From Arthrobacter sp. ZGTC412 (GTDB lineage: Bacteria; Actinomycetota; Actinomycetes; Actinomycetales; Micrococcaceae), in assembly GCF_002929215.1 (NCBI RefSeq), contig NZ_PJII01000005.1, positions 124,001 through 188,000 on the forward strand: DNA of 64,000 nt. The letters are read 5' to 3'. Shown here piece by piece: positions 42,390-51,632 of the stretch (position 1 is its first letter; each line of letters begins with the position of its first letter). The position numbers and the translations under genes are program-made. A model generated the notes under the pieces. That model saw only the letters and a program-made list of their open reading frames with translations, had not been told where the DNA came from and did no database searches.

Positions 42390-43706
42390 CTACAAAGCCG
42401 TCCGGAAAAACAGCTCCGTCACCGCAGCCAAACGCCGCGGATCTTCAACCCCGCACAGCTCCCGGGCAGAGTGCATGGAAAGCAGCGGAACACCCACGTC
42501 CACCGTCCGGATGCCCAGGCGGGTGGCAGTCAGCGGGCCGATCGTGGAGCCGCAGGGAATCGCGTTGTTGGACACAAACTCCTGGTACGGGACCCCCGCT
42601 TCGTGGGAGAGCCGCGCCCACAAAGCCGCCCCGTTCGCGTCCGTGGCGTACCGCTGGTTGGCATTGATTTTCAGCAGCGGGCCGCCATTGAGTACCGGAT
42701 GGTTGGCGGGGTCGTGCCGCTCGGCGTAGTTCGGGTGGACAGCGTGGCCCGCGTCGGCAGATACGCAGAACGACGCCGACAGCGCCTGCCGCCGCTGGCT
42801 CGCCGTAGCGCCAAGGCCGTCAGAGATGCGCATCAGCACATCCTCAAGGATGGGCCCGCAGGCCCCGGAGCGGGAATTGGAGCCGATCTCCTCATGATCG
42901 AAGGCGGCCAGCACAGCGATCGGCCCATAGGCGGCGCCATCAGAACCAGGAACACCGGACGAGGCATGCCCCATCAGCGCCACCAGGCCAGCATGCGTGG
43001 CGGAAAGGTTATCCAACCGCCCGGACGCGAAGAACTCCCTGTTCCCTCCAAAAACGGCAGGGGCCTGCGTGTCTGCAATAACGACGTCGTAGCCGCCAAT
43101 CCGGCCCTTGTCCACGGAAGCGCCGGGAACGTGGGAAGCCAGCACAGCGAGCAGGTCAAAATCACCTGGGTTTCCGAGCCCCCACACCGGGTTCATATGG
43201 CGCTGCTTGTCCAGCGTCAGGCCGTCATTGACGGCCCGGTCCAGGTGGATGGCCAGTTGCGGGAAGCGGAGCATGGGACCGGTGGCCGTCAGGTGCTCGG
43301 CCCCGTCCAGCATGACCAGCCGCCCGGCGAGCTGCAGCTCCCGGTCCAGCCAGGAGTTCAGCAGAGGCCCGCCGTACACCTCCACTCCCGCCTGCAGCCA
43401 TCCGTGCGCACCGATGGTGGGCTTGGGCTTGAGCTTGAAGGACGGCGAATCAGTGTGCGCCCCCAGGATGTTGAACCCGGTGGTGGGCCCGGCACCCTCG
43501 GGGACCACCCAGGCGATCAGCGCGCCGTCGCGGATAATAAAGAACGAACCGGCGCCGCCCTCCCAGGGCTCCAGCTCATCCAGGCGGACAAACCCCGCCT
43601 CCACCAGCCGGCGGCCAGCTTCGTGCACCGCGTGAAAGCTCGACGGCGATGCGCTGACGTATGCGCCAAGGTCCTGGATATGGTCTGCGGCGGAGGAAGA
43701 AGGCAT
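42390..43706 (-). CDS. M18-family aminopeptidase
   Basis: 438 residues. Zinc ligands and catalytic residues fall in LGAHTDSPSF (His/Asp), FDHEEIGS (Glu), SADAGH and SMHSARE (His). This is the dodecameric M18 (aspartyl aminopeptidase-like) family, which releases N-terminal residues from peptides in the cytosol. No signal peptide. Confidence 0.92.
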   Translation of the reverse strand: MPSSSAADHIQDLGAYVSASPSSFHAVHEAGRRLVEAGFVRLDELEPWEGGAGSFFIIRDGALIAWVVPEGAGPTTGFNILGAHTDSPSFKLKPKPTIGAHGWLQAGVEVYGGPLLNSWLDRELQLAGRLVMLDGAEHLTATGPMLRFPQLAIHLDRAVNDGLTLDKQRHMNPVWGLGNPGDFDLLAVLASHVPGASVDKGRIGGYDVVIADTQAPAVFGGNREFFASGRLDNLSATHAGLVALMGHASSGVPGSDGAAYGPIAVLAAFDHEEIGSNSRSGACGPILEDVLMRISDGLGATASQRRQALSASFCVSADAGHAVHPNYAERHDPANHPVLNGGPLLKINANQRYATDANGAALWARLSHEAGVPYQEFVSNNAIPCGSTIGPLTATRLGIRTVDVGVPLLSMHSARELCGVEDPRRLAAVTELFFRTAL

Positions 43707-43716
43707 GCTCCCGAGT

Positions 43717-44616
43717 CTAGATGGTGACGTTGAGCCCCGCCGTGTAGCCCGCCGCCGCTGATCCTGTCATGGTGGCGAGCTGGTAGATGCCGCCGTCGCT
43801 CCTGAACACGCTGTCCGACTGCAGGGTGGTGCGGCCCATGTTTCGCAGGCTCTCCTCGTAGCCCGGGGTGGCATAGACGTCGTCGCATGCTGCCTTGGTG
43901 AGCGCGATCTGCGAAACGGCCAGCACCTGACCCGCCGCCGTCGCGTTGCTCATGGACTCGAACACCTCGAAGTGGATGTGCGGCCAGCGCCCGGAGTAGG
44001 CGCCCGGGAAGACGGAGGTGAAGGTCGCCTGGCCGTTCGCGTCTGCTTCCTGCACGCCGCGCAGGTAGTTTTCGTTGGCCAGCTCCGAGTCGTACATCGA
44101 GTACCGGCCTTCCCGGTCGCAGTGCCACGCGTACACGGCCGCGCCGGCCAGCGGAACGCACCCCTTGGCGTTATCCAGCAGTGTGAGGGTGAAGGTCAGA
44201 GGCACACCTTCAGCCTTGGCGGTCCCGGCCCCGAAGCTGGACGCGATGTCCCGCCGCACTACTCCCGAGGCTTCAAGCAGGTTGGGCCCGTTCGAGCCGT
44301 CGGCCGGAAACGGTCCGGCGGTTTCCTTCGGAATTTCCACCCCGCACTCAGCAATGGCCCGGGTCAGGGTGGGCGACGGCGACGCCGCAGCAGCAGGGCC
44401 GGTCGCCGCAGGAGTGCCGGTCCCGGCAGCGGTTGCAGAGGCGGCGGACGACGTCGAAGGGCCGGCGTTGGGGGACCCGCCAGGGGTGCAGGCGGCCAAG
44501 GCAGCGGCGGCGCCGCCCGCGCTAAGAAACACGCCCAGCGACCGGCGGCTCATGATGGTGGACAGGTCGAATTCAAGGCCGCGGTCGTGGTTCGGGTGAG
44601 GGGCGCGGTTGGTCAT
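43717..44616 (-). CDS. Tat-exported lipoprotein, intradiol ring-cleavage dioxygenase fold
   Basis: 299 residues from ATG 44616. The N-terminus has SRRSLGVFLS, a twin-arginine motif, followed by a hydrophobic stretch ending in the lipobox LAAC, so it is folded before export and lipid-anchored. The mature domain (about 115-295) has AWHCDREGRYSMYD, ANENYLRGVQ, and PGAYSGRWPHIHFEVF; the Tyr, Tyr, His, His iron ligands of intradiol dioxygenases are all recognisable. Catechol-type substrates are likely, outside the membrane. Confidence 0.87.
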   Translation of the reverse strand: MTNRAPHPNHDRGLEFDLSTIMSRRSLGVFLSAGGAAAALAACTPGGSPNAGPSTSSAASATAAGTGTPAATGPAAAASPSPTLTRAIAECGVEIPKETAGPFPADGSNGPNLLEASGVVRRDIASSFGAGTAKAEGVPLTFTLTLLDNAKGCVPLAGAAVYAWHCDREGRYSMYDSELANENYLRGVQEADANGQATFTSVFPGAYSGRWPHIHFEVFESMSNATAAGQVLAVSQIALTKAACDDVYATPGYEESLRNMGRTTLQSDSVFRSDGGIYQLATMTGSAAAGYTAGLNVTI

Positions 44617-44673
44617 GGAACCATCCAACCCGCCCGCCCACCGTCTGCATAGGGGTTTCCTGTGCGGGGCGAG

Positions 44674-45366
44674 TCAGTAGTCCGGGTTGCTGGGAACCAC
44701 CAGGCCGGTTTCGTAGGCATAGACCACTGCCTGCACACGGTCACGGAGATGGAGCTTGGTGAGGATGCGCCGGACGTGCGTCTTCACCGTGGCCTCGGAC
44801 AGGAAGTACCGGTGCGCGATCTCCGCGTTGGACAGGCCCTCGGCCATGGCCTGCAGCATTTCTGTTTCCCTGGGCGTCAGGTCGGCGAGGAGCGGATCGG
44901 CCGCAGGGGCCGCGGGGGCCGGCTTGGCCGCACCCCGGACATAGGTCTCGAGCAAACGCTGGGTGATCCGGGGCGCCACCACGGCGTCACCGCTGGCCAC
45001 CAGCCGGACGGCATTGATCAGTTCCGACGGCGCTGCGTCCTTCAGCAGGAACGCGGACGCGCCTGCCTGGAGGCCGGCGAACGCATATTCATCCACGTCG
45101 AAAGTGGTCAGGATGATGATCCGGGAGCAGGCCCCGGATTCGGTGATGGCGCGCGTCGCCGCAATGCCGTCCAGCACCGGCATCCGGACGTCCATCAGCA
45201 CAACATCGGGGTCCAGCTCACGGACCTGGCGGACGGCGTCGGCGCCGTTTGACGCTTCGCCCACGATCCGCAGGTCGTCCTCGCCCTCAAGGATGAGCCG
45301 GAAGCCCATGCGGAGCAGCGGCTGGTCGTCCACCAGAAGGACGGTAATGGCCGGATTATTGGTCAT
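44674..45366 (-). CDS. NarL/LuxR-family response regulator
   Basis: 230 residues. Receiver with phosphorylation site Asp59 (VVLMDVRMPVLDG), linker, and a LuxR helix-turn-helix (LTPRETEMLQAMAEGLSNAEIAHRYFLSEATVKTHVRRIL). Its ATG overlaps the kinase stop (ATGA). Last gene of the ABC-kinase-regulator unit. Confidence 0.94.
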   Translation of the reverse strand: MTNNPAITVLLVDDQPLLRMGFRLILEGEDDLRIVGEASNGADAVRQVRELDPDVVLMDVRMPVLDGIAATRAITESGACSRIIILTTFDVDEYAFAGLQAGASAFLLKDAAPSELINAVRLVASGDAVVAPRITQRLLETYVRGAAKPAPAAPAADPLLADLTPRETEMLQAMAEGLSNAEIAHRYFLSEATVKTHVRRILTKLHLRDRVQAVVYAYETGLVVPSNPDY

Positions 45367-46715
45367 GCTTTGCCTTGGAGTTCGTAGGGACGGAGGGGTT
45401 CGGAAACGTCATCGCCAGGCCAGGCAAGGACGGCGTGCACCCGCCAGCCGCGTCCGCTGCGGCCGGCTTCTACGGTTCCGGCATAAATCCGGGCGCGCTC
45501 CGCCATTCCGGTGAGTCCCTGGCCGGTGCCGTACGAACCAGGCCCCGGGGCTGGGGCCGCACCGCTGTCAGGGGCAAGAACCCCCGGGACTCCCGCGCCG
45601 TCGTCGAGCACGTCAATGGTGACCGTTGAACCGTTTCGGACGATCGAAACGTCTACCCGTCCCAGCGAGCGGCCGTAGCGGAGCACGTTGGTCAGCGATT
45701 CCTGGACGATCCGGTACACGGTGAGCTGGAACGCGGCGTCATCGGGCAATGCCGGGCCGGTGTGGGAATAGTGCAGGGGCAGGCCCGCGGTGCGGAATCC
45801 CTCCAGCAGCTTGGACAGGCTGTCCCCGGAAGCGAGCGGCAGCGGCGGCGCCGCGGCCCCCGCATCATCGCGGAGGACACCCAGGACCCGCCGCATGTCG
45901 GCGAGGGCAGTCCGGCCGGTCCGGGACAGTTCGCCAAGGACCTCGCCGGCGCGTTCCGGACTTTTCCGGACCACGACGGCGGCGCCGTCCGACAGACTGA
46001 CCATCACCGTCAGCGAGTGGGCTACGACGTCGTGCATCTCCCGGGCGATCCGGTTCCGTTCGTTCACTGAGGCGAGCCGGGCTGTCCGCGCTGCCCAGGC
46101 GGCCACTTCCTGTTCGTGTTCCCGCCGCTGCCGGACGGAGATGCCGATGCCCGTGGCGATGAAGTTGGAGAGGGTGATGGTGGCCCCGGTGGCGATGCTG
46201 GTCAGCAGGTGGAAGTCACCGGGGTTGACTCCGGTGTCGTGGACGAAGGAGTTCTCCATGGGCCCGACAGCTGCAAGAAGGTAAAGGAGTGCCAGCGGCG
46301 CCGTGGCCACTGCCATGGTGATGAGCGCAAAGCGGCGGGAATGGGCCACCGCCACTGCGTACAGCGAGAACCAGAGGCCTGCCGACACGTTGGAACCCCA
46401 CGGATGCAGGAGTGTCACGGCCACCTCCGCCACTGCCACAAAGGCAACGACGCCCACCGGGTAGGAACGGCGGAGGAACAGCGCCACGGCCACTGCAGCA
46501 AGCAGGGCAATGGCAAGCCAGTTACCGGACCTGACGGCGTCCGCCACCGTGGGTGCAACCAGCACGCCGTAGCTGAGGGCCACCACGGCGTCCATAACGC
46601 GGGGGTGCCGGTGCAGGTATCGGCGAATGAGTCCCCTGCGCCTGGCCGTGAGCTCGGCAAGGGACGCGTCGGCCTGTCCGGCCGGCGCGTCCCTTCCAAC
46701 CGCCGTTTCTGTCAT
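45363..46715 (-). CDS. Sensor histidine kinase, HisKA_3 type
   Basis: 450 residues. Five or six membrane helices in the first 200 residues, a DHp segment with His228 (NRIAREMHDVVAHSL) and a GHL-type ATPase domain (VQESLTNVLRYG, DDGAGVPG, GTGQGLTGMAERA). A membrane-embedded sensor with little extracellular sequence, as in kinases that sense through an associated ABC transporter. Confidence 0.93.
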   Translation of the reverse strand: MTETAVGRDAPAGQADASLAELTARRRGLIRRYLHRHPRVMDAVVALSYGVLVAPTVADAVRSGNWLAIALLAAVAVALFLRRSYPVGVVAFVAVAEVAVTLLHPWGSNVSAGLWFSLYAVAVAHSRRFALITMAVATAPLALLYLLAAVGPMENSFVHDTGVNPGDFHLLTSIATGATITLSNFIATGIGISVRQRREHEQEVAAWAARTARLASVNERNRIAREMHDVVAHSLTVMVSLSDGAAVVVRKSPERAGEVLGELSRTGRTALADMRRVLGVLRDDAGAAAPPLPLASGDSLSKLLEGFRTAGLPLHYSHTGPALPDDAAFQLTVYRIVQESLTNVLRYGRSLGRVDVSIVRNGSTVTIDVLDDGAGVPGVLAPDSGAAPAPGPGSYGTGQGLTGMAERARIYAGTVEAGRSGRGWRVHAVLAWPGDDVSEPLRPYELQGKA

Positions 46716-46740
46716 GGTCCTGGTTTTCGATCCTGCCCGG

Positions 46741-47637
46741 TCAGACGTCGCGCTTCTTCAGCACAATCATTGCCGGGATCAGGAACAGCAGCACGTAGCC
46801 CAGGAAGATCAGGCCACCGTGCCAGGGATCGATCACGCCGTCCGTGTGGCCGATCGACAGGAACCGTCCGCCGGCCTCGCTGGGGATGTACTGCGGAACG
46901 TACTTCCAGAATTCGCCGGGGATGAGGGTCATAAAGCCGGCCGCGATGGACAGGACGAAGAACATTGCCACCAGGACGGTGATGCCGCCAGCGGAGTTGC
47001 GCAGCAGGGTTCCCAGGGAAAGGCCGATCAGGGCAACGCCGGCAACGTAGAGGCCGCCGGTGAAGATGCTGTAAAGCACGCCGTCGGTGGACCAGTCGAG
47101 GTCGAAGCCCATGCCCTGGAATACCGGCATGGCGATCAGGAAAGTAGCTACTCCTGCGATGGTGGTGATCACGTAGGAGATGACGGCAAGGATGATCGCC
47201 TTGGCCACAAAGGCCGGCGTGCGGCGGGGGACGGCGTTCATGGTGGAACGGATCATCCCGGTGGCGTACTCGGAGGACATAAAAAGGACAGCCAGCGATC
47301 CGAGGATCAGGATGCCGATCTGGAGGCCCGCGTTCGGCAGGTTGTAAAGGTCGAAGCCGGAGCCCGGGGGAAAGGATGCCTCGAGCATTTCGGGGGTCAT
47401 GGCTTGGCCCTGGTCCCTGGCGCTGCGCACCATCTCATCCAGGTAGGTGTAGCGGATCAGTACGGCCAGTGCACCGATTCCGATGATGGCAGCGAGCGTC
47501 AGCAGCAGCAGGATGCGCGTGGACATCAGCGACCACAGCTTGATCCATTCGGACCGCAGGACGCCGCCAAAGGTCACGCCCTTCGAGCCCGCGGAGGAAC
47601 GGGTGGGCGCGGTACGGGTTTCAGTCATGGTGCTCAT
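46741..47637 (-). CDS. ABC-2 type transporter permease
   Basis: 298 residues with six membrane helices. GGVLRSEWIKLWSLMSTRILLLLTLAAIIGIGA is the usual start of ABC-2 permeases that pair with a single ATPase. Only 5 bp from the ATPase gene. Likely a lipid, lantibiotic or drug exporter subunit. Confidence 0.88.
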   Translation of the reverse strand: MSTMTETRTAPTRSSAGSKGVTFGGVLRSEWIKLWSLMSTRILLLLTLAAIIGIGALAVLIRYTYLDEMVRSARDQGQAMTPEMLEASFPPGSGFDLYNLPNAGLQIGILILGSLAVLFMSSEYATGMIRSTMNAVPRRTPAFVAKAIILAVISYVITTIAGVATFLIAMPVFQGMGFDLDWSTDGVLYSIFTGGLYVAGVALIGLSLGTLLRNSAGGITVLVAMFFVLSIAAGFMTLIPGEFWKYVPQYIPSEAGGRFLSIGHTDGVIDPWHGGLIFLGYVLLFLIPAMIVLKKRDV

Positions 47638-47642
47638 CGTCC

Positions 47643-48590
47643 TTACTTTCCTGCCGCTGCCGGGGCAGCCACTGCGGGTCCGCCGGTCAGGTGCGAGTGG
47701 TATTCCACTTCGTCCTTGGTGAGGTCGAAGTACGCGTCTTCAAGGGAGGACAGCTGCGGGGTGAGCTCGTAGAGCAGGACGCCGTTGTCCAGGGCAACCT
47801 GGGCGATCCGGCGGGAATCCATCCCCGACACCTCAATGGTCTCCGGCTCACTCTGGTCCACCGTGACACCGTCGCCGGCCAGCAGGGCAGACAGTTGCAG
47901 GGCCGCACTGGTGCGGACCAGGGTCCTGGCCTGCCGGGTTCCGGCGATGATCTCCTTGACCGGGGCATCGGCGATGATCCGTCCGCGCCCGATCACGATC
48001 AGGTGGTCTGCGGTCTGTGCCATTTCGCTCATCAGGTGGGACGACAGGAAGATGGTTTTGCCCTGCTCGGCGAGGTAGCGGACCAGGTTGCGGACCCACA
48101 GGACGCCCTCCGGGTCCAGGCCGTTAACGGGTTCGTCCAGGATCAGCGTCTGGGGATCCCCCAGCAGCGCCGCAGCGATGCCCAGCCGCTGGCCCATGCC
48201 CAGCGAGAAACCGCCGGCCTTCTTGCGGGCCACCGCTTCCAGTCCGGTCATCTCTATGACTTCCCGGACCCTGGTCTTCGGAATGCCGTGCGTGGCAGCC
48301 ATGGCCAGCAGGTGGTTGTAGGCGCTGCGGCTGGTGTGTACGGCCTTGGCGTCCAGCAGCGCGCCAACCTCGTGCAGCGGCGCCTTGTGCTCCGCGTATG
48401 GCCGGCCGTTCACGGTGACCGAGCCCGACGTCGGCCGGTCCAGCCCCATAATCATGCGCATCGTGGTGGACTTGCCGGCACCATTCGGGCCCAGGAAGCC
48501 CGTGACCTGCCCGGCTTTGACGGTGAAGCTGACCCCTGCCACGGCGGTTTTTCCGCCATAGACCTTGGTCAGGCCTGTTGCCTCAATCAT
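47643..48590 (-). CDS. ABC transporter ATP-binding protein
   Basis: 315 residues. Walker A GPNGAGKST, signature FSLGMGQRLGIA, Walker B LILDEPVNGLDPEG and a C-terminal extension (about 220-315). First gene of a four-gene unit ATPase-permease-kinase-regulator; such arrangements in Gram-positives respond to cell-envelope or antibiotic stress. Promoter region contains an inverted repeat at 48702. Confidence 0.92.
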   Translation of the reverse strand: MIEATGLTKVYGGKTAVAGVSFTVKAGQVTGFLGPNGAGKSTTMRMIMGLDRPTSGSVTVNGRPYAEHKAPLHEVGALLDAKAVHTSRSAYNHLLAMAATHGIPKTRVREVIEMTGLEAVARKKAGGFSLGMGQRLGIAAALLGDPQTLILDEPVNGLDPEGVLWVRNLVRYLAEQGKTIFLSSHLMSEMAQTADHLIVIGRGRIIADAPVKEIIAGTRQARTLVRTSAALQLSALLAGDGVTVDQSEPETIEVSGMDSRRIAQVALDNGVLLYELTPQLSSLEDAYFDLTKDEVEYHSHLTGGPAVAAPAAAGK

Positions 48591-48701
48591 TGATTGTTCC
48601 TTCGGACGGCAGCGCGTGGCTGCGGCAGATGTTTAGGGACGCTTGTGTATCCACCACGCTACCGAGGCCCGGCACTGTTTTCGCCGGTCTCAGGGATGAT
48701 T

Positions 48702-48728
48702 CAGGGGTGAACCGGGGTAGTCCCCCTG
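48702..48728. promoter_or_regulatory. Inverted repeat upstream of the ABC/two-component unit
   Basis: CAGGGG (48702) and CCCCTG (48723) with an inner GGGG-tagt-CCCC, about 110-140 bp upstream of the ATPase start. Plausible autoregulatory operator for the response regulator. Confidence 0.35.
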
Positions 48729-48786
48729 GATGATCTCCGTTCATCCGGTCAGGGCCGCGGGACGTCTTCGCCAGGGAGGATGTCCG

Positions 48787-50283
48787 TCAGGGGCGGGGGG
48801 AGTAGTAAGCGAGGGCCCGGGGCAGGACCCGGTAGCCCACGCTGCGGACCCCGGCCAGCGCCTCGCCGTCGACGGCCAGTGCCATCGGTGATCCGCCTGC
48901 TTCGATGCGCACCTCCTTTGCCTCCGACAGGTGGGTGATGCGGGAGGTGGCCACCGTGCCCGTCAGCACGGACCACAGCAGCCGCAGCCGGGCGAAGGAC
49001 TCGTCTGCCGTGATCATGCGGACGTCCAGGACGCCGTCGTCCATCACCGGGCGCAGCAGCGGGGCGTGGTCGCGGGGAAAGTACCGGCCCCGTCCCACGT
49101 ATGCGATCCATACCTTGTGCAGCCTGCCGTCCACCGTCAAGGTGGTGGGAGTGCCCGCCGCGAAAGTCCGGAACATGGCCACCACCCCGGCGAGGGGTTT
49201 TCCCAGTGCCGGCCGCAGTTGTTCACGCCGCCGGACAAAATCGGGATACAAACCCACACTCGAAGTGTTGAGCATGATCACTTCCGCCGTTTCAGGCTTC
49301 CCAGCGAGGCCGCGTTCAACCGTAACGGTCCCGACATCGGCCAAGGCAGCTTCGCCTTTCGACGCCGCCATGAGGGCTTCCTTAAGGCCCCCCGTTCCGG
49401 CGTCGCGGGCAAAGTGGTTGAGGGTTCCGCCGGGCAGGACCAGCAGCGGGAGTGAGCGCTCGACGGCGGCAGCGGCGGCAGCTCCAACCGTTCCATCGCC
49501 GCCCCACACCCCCAGGGCCCGAGTTCCAGGAAGATCCGCCGTGTCACTGATTGCCGCCAGCAGGTCATCCTCCGGCTGCACGGTCTTTATATACGCCTCG
49601 GGGAATACCTGCAGCAGTGCGGCAGCTGTCTCTTCCGTGAAGGAACCGCCGAGAGTGTTGACCACGATCGCCAGCCCTTCACCCCGGGGCAGTTGGGGCG
49701 CCGTGGTCCAGGTCCGGGCTGCCGGCGGAATGGGCGGACGGACCGGCCACCAGCGACGTGTCACCAGCGCGGCACCGGCACCAAGGACCGACCCTAAGAG
49801 CACGTCCGAGGGCCAGTGTGCGCCCGTATGAACGCGCGAGTACGCCACCCCCAGCGCCGCCGGGGCCAATGCCGCACCCAGGGCAGGCTTAACCAGCCCT
49901 GTCCCTGCAGCGAACGCGACAGCTGAAGCTGAATGGCCGGACGGCATGGACGAGCTCCGGGGCTGTGGATGCACGAACCGGAATACCGGCAGGTGCTCGG
50001 GCAGCGGGCGGGCCCGGGGCAGCAAGGTCTTGAAGACTCCGTTGGTAACAGCGGAGGCCACCGCCTGCGCAATCAATCCGTGAAGTGCCGCGCGTCGTGG
50101 CCAGCCGGGGATGGTGGCGAGGACGGCTGCCACACCCATCCAGAGTTTTCCGTGGTTCCCGGCAGCAGAGAGCCGCCGGAAGAAGTCGTCGTGGTTACCG
50201 CCCGGCAGCTTTGACACATGCCGAACAAGGTATCTGTCCGTACGGCTGATCCACCGATGGCCCTTGCGCCATTTCCTCTGCAT
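48787..50283 (-). CDS. Bifunctional PAP2 phosphatase / diacylglycerol-kinase-type lipid kinase
   Basis: 498 residues from ATG 50283 (MQRKWRKGHRWISRTDRYL). N-terminal PAP2 domain (about 30-170): KTLLPRARP, PSGHSASAVAFA and SRVHTGAHWPSD are its three catalytic motifs. C-terminal DAGK catalytic domain (about 200-330) with GGDGTVG and LPGGTLNHFARD, then the YegS-like sandwich domain. Fusion of lipid phosphatase and lipid kinase suggests interconversion of phosphatidic acid, diacylglycerol or prenyl phosphates at the membrane. Confidence 0.9.
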   Translation of the reverse strand: MQRKWRKGHRWISRTDRYLVRHVSKLPGGNHDDFFRRLSAAGNHGKLWMGVAAVLATIPGWPRRAALHGLIAQAVASAVTNGVFKTLLPRARPLPEHLPVFRFVHPQPRSSSMPSGHSASAVAFAAGTGLVKPALGAALAPAALGVAYSRVHTGAHWPSDVLLGSVLGAGAALVTRRWWPVRPPIPPAARTWTTAPQLPRGEGLAIVVNTLGGSFTEETAAALLQVFPEAYIKTVQPEDDLLAAISDTADLPGTRALGVWGGDGTVGAAAAAAVERSLPLLVLPGGTLNHFARDAGTGGLKEALMAASKGEAALADVGTVTVERGLAGKPETAEVIMLNTSSVGLYPDFVRRREQLRPALGKPLAGVVAMFRTFAAGTPTTLTVDGRLHKVWIAYVGRGRYFPRDHAPLLRPVMDDGVLDVRMITADESFARLRLLWSVLTGTVATSRITHLSEAKEVRIEAGGSPMALAVDGEALAGVRSVGYRVLPRALAYYSPRP

Positions 50284-50360
50284 GCCCTCACCATACCGCC
50301 GCCGCTGTGCCCGGGGCCGCCTTGGAAACGGCTCGCCAGCCCTTCTTCCGGCTGTGCCGC

Positions 50361-51557
50361 CTACTTGACCTTCAGCGGTTTGGCGGCGCCGGCGAGCAGG
50401 AGAGCGAGGAGGATGGGGGCAAGGATCGCCAGCAGCGCGAGGTGGATCCCCGTGAGGTCGCCCAGGTATCCCAGCAGGGGTGGTCCGGCCAGGAATGAAA
50501 TGTATCCCAGGGTAGAAACCACGGAGACCCTCGCTGCCGCGTGCCGGGGGTCGTCGGCGGCAGCGGACATCCCCATGGGGAAGGCCAGGGCAGCGCCTAC
50601 GCCCCAGAGCGCGGCCCCCACGGCAGCGAGCCACACGTTCCCGGCCAACACGAAGAGGCAAAGGCCGGCGGCGGCTGCTGCCATGCTGGCGCGGAGGACG
50701 GCGACGCGGCCGTATTGGTCGATGACGCGGCCGCCAAGGAACCGCATGGCTGTCATGGCCAGGACAAAGAGGGCAAACATCAGGGCGCCCGTGGATTCGG
50801 AGGTACCCAGTCCGTCAACGGATGCCTTGGCGATCCAGTCATTACCCGCGCCCTCGGTCAGGGTGGCTCCCAGGACAACAACACCAATGAGCAGGGTCCT
50901 GCCGTCCTGCCAGGCCGAAGGGCCCTTGGCAGCTTTCGGCTCTCCTTCGGCCGGGGCAGGCGCCGTAATGTGCGGAAGGAAGTAGCGCGGAACGGTCATC
51001 GTCACCAGCAGCACGATGCCCGCGATGACCAGCAGGTGCGCCGGCAGTCCGACGCCAAGATTCGACAGTCCTGCGCCGACGAGGGCACCCACGAAGGCGC
51101 CCCCGCTGAAGGCAGCGTGGAACTGGGGCATGATGGTGCGCCGAAGTTTGTGTTCGACGTCGGCCCCTTCAATGTTCTGGGACACATCCCAGAGGCCGAT
51201 GGCTATGCCGAAGAAGAACAGGGCGATGGCCGTGCCCGGGAGGGAGGCCGCGGCCAGGGAGAGCGCAATGCCCACACCGGCCGCCGAGGCCAGCAGCCCG
51301 CCGAAGCGCACCGTGTTGGCCGTGCCGATCCTGCCCACCACCCAACCGGCGGTAGGCAGGGCGAGCAAGGAGCCGACGGCGGTGCAGAGCAGCAGTGTGC
51401 CCATCTGGCCGGAGGTGATCTCCAGGGTCTCGGTGACCGCGGGGATCCGTGCCGCCCAACTGGCAAACACCAGGCCGTTGATGCCGAAGACAACGAACGT
51501 GGCTGCTGCTGCTGCTTTCAGCCCGGCCTGCTGTGCCGTTCCGGTATTTATGCTCAT
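50361..51557 (-). CDS. MFS transporter (YbjJ/fucose-permease-like)
   Basis: 398 residues, 12 membrane helices. FVVFGINGLVFASWAARIPAVTETLEITSGQMGTLLL is the opening of the YbjJ-like MFS branch; GGRVIDQYGRVAVLR is the inter-helix motif of the second half. Substrate unknown. Same strand as the PAP2-kinase gene with a 77-bp gap. Confidence 0.87.
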   Translation of the reverse strand: MSINTGTAQQAGLKAAAAATFVVFGINGLVFASWAARIPAVTETLEITSGQMGTLLLCTAVGSLLALPTAGWVVGRIGTANTVRFGGLLASAAGVGIALSLAAASLPGTAIALFFFGIAIGLWDVSQNIEGADVEHKLRRTIMPQFHAAFSGGAFVGALVGAGLSNLGVGLPAHLLVIAGIVLLVTMTVPRYFLPHITAPAPAEGEPKAAKGPSAWQDGRTLLIGVVVLGATLTEGAGNDWIAKASVDGLGTSESTGALMFALFVLAMTAMRFLGGRVIDQYGRVAVLRASMAAAAAGLCLFVLAGNVWLAAVGAALWGVGAALAFPMGMSAAADDPRHAAARVSVVSTLGYISFLAGPPLLGYLGDLTGIHLALLAILAPILLALLLAGAAKPLKVK

Positions 51558-51632
51558 ACATTCACTACTTCCACAGAGTTGTCATCGCGTCATCGTCGTT
51601 CTTCGGAACTGAATTGCTTATTGACGCCCTGT

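Noticed and set aside
42336-43727. 463-codon + strand frame over the aminopeptidase
   Set aside because: The M18 protein on the other strand has all catalytic motifs; this frame has none.
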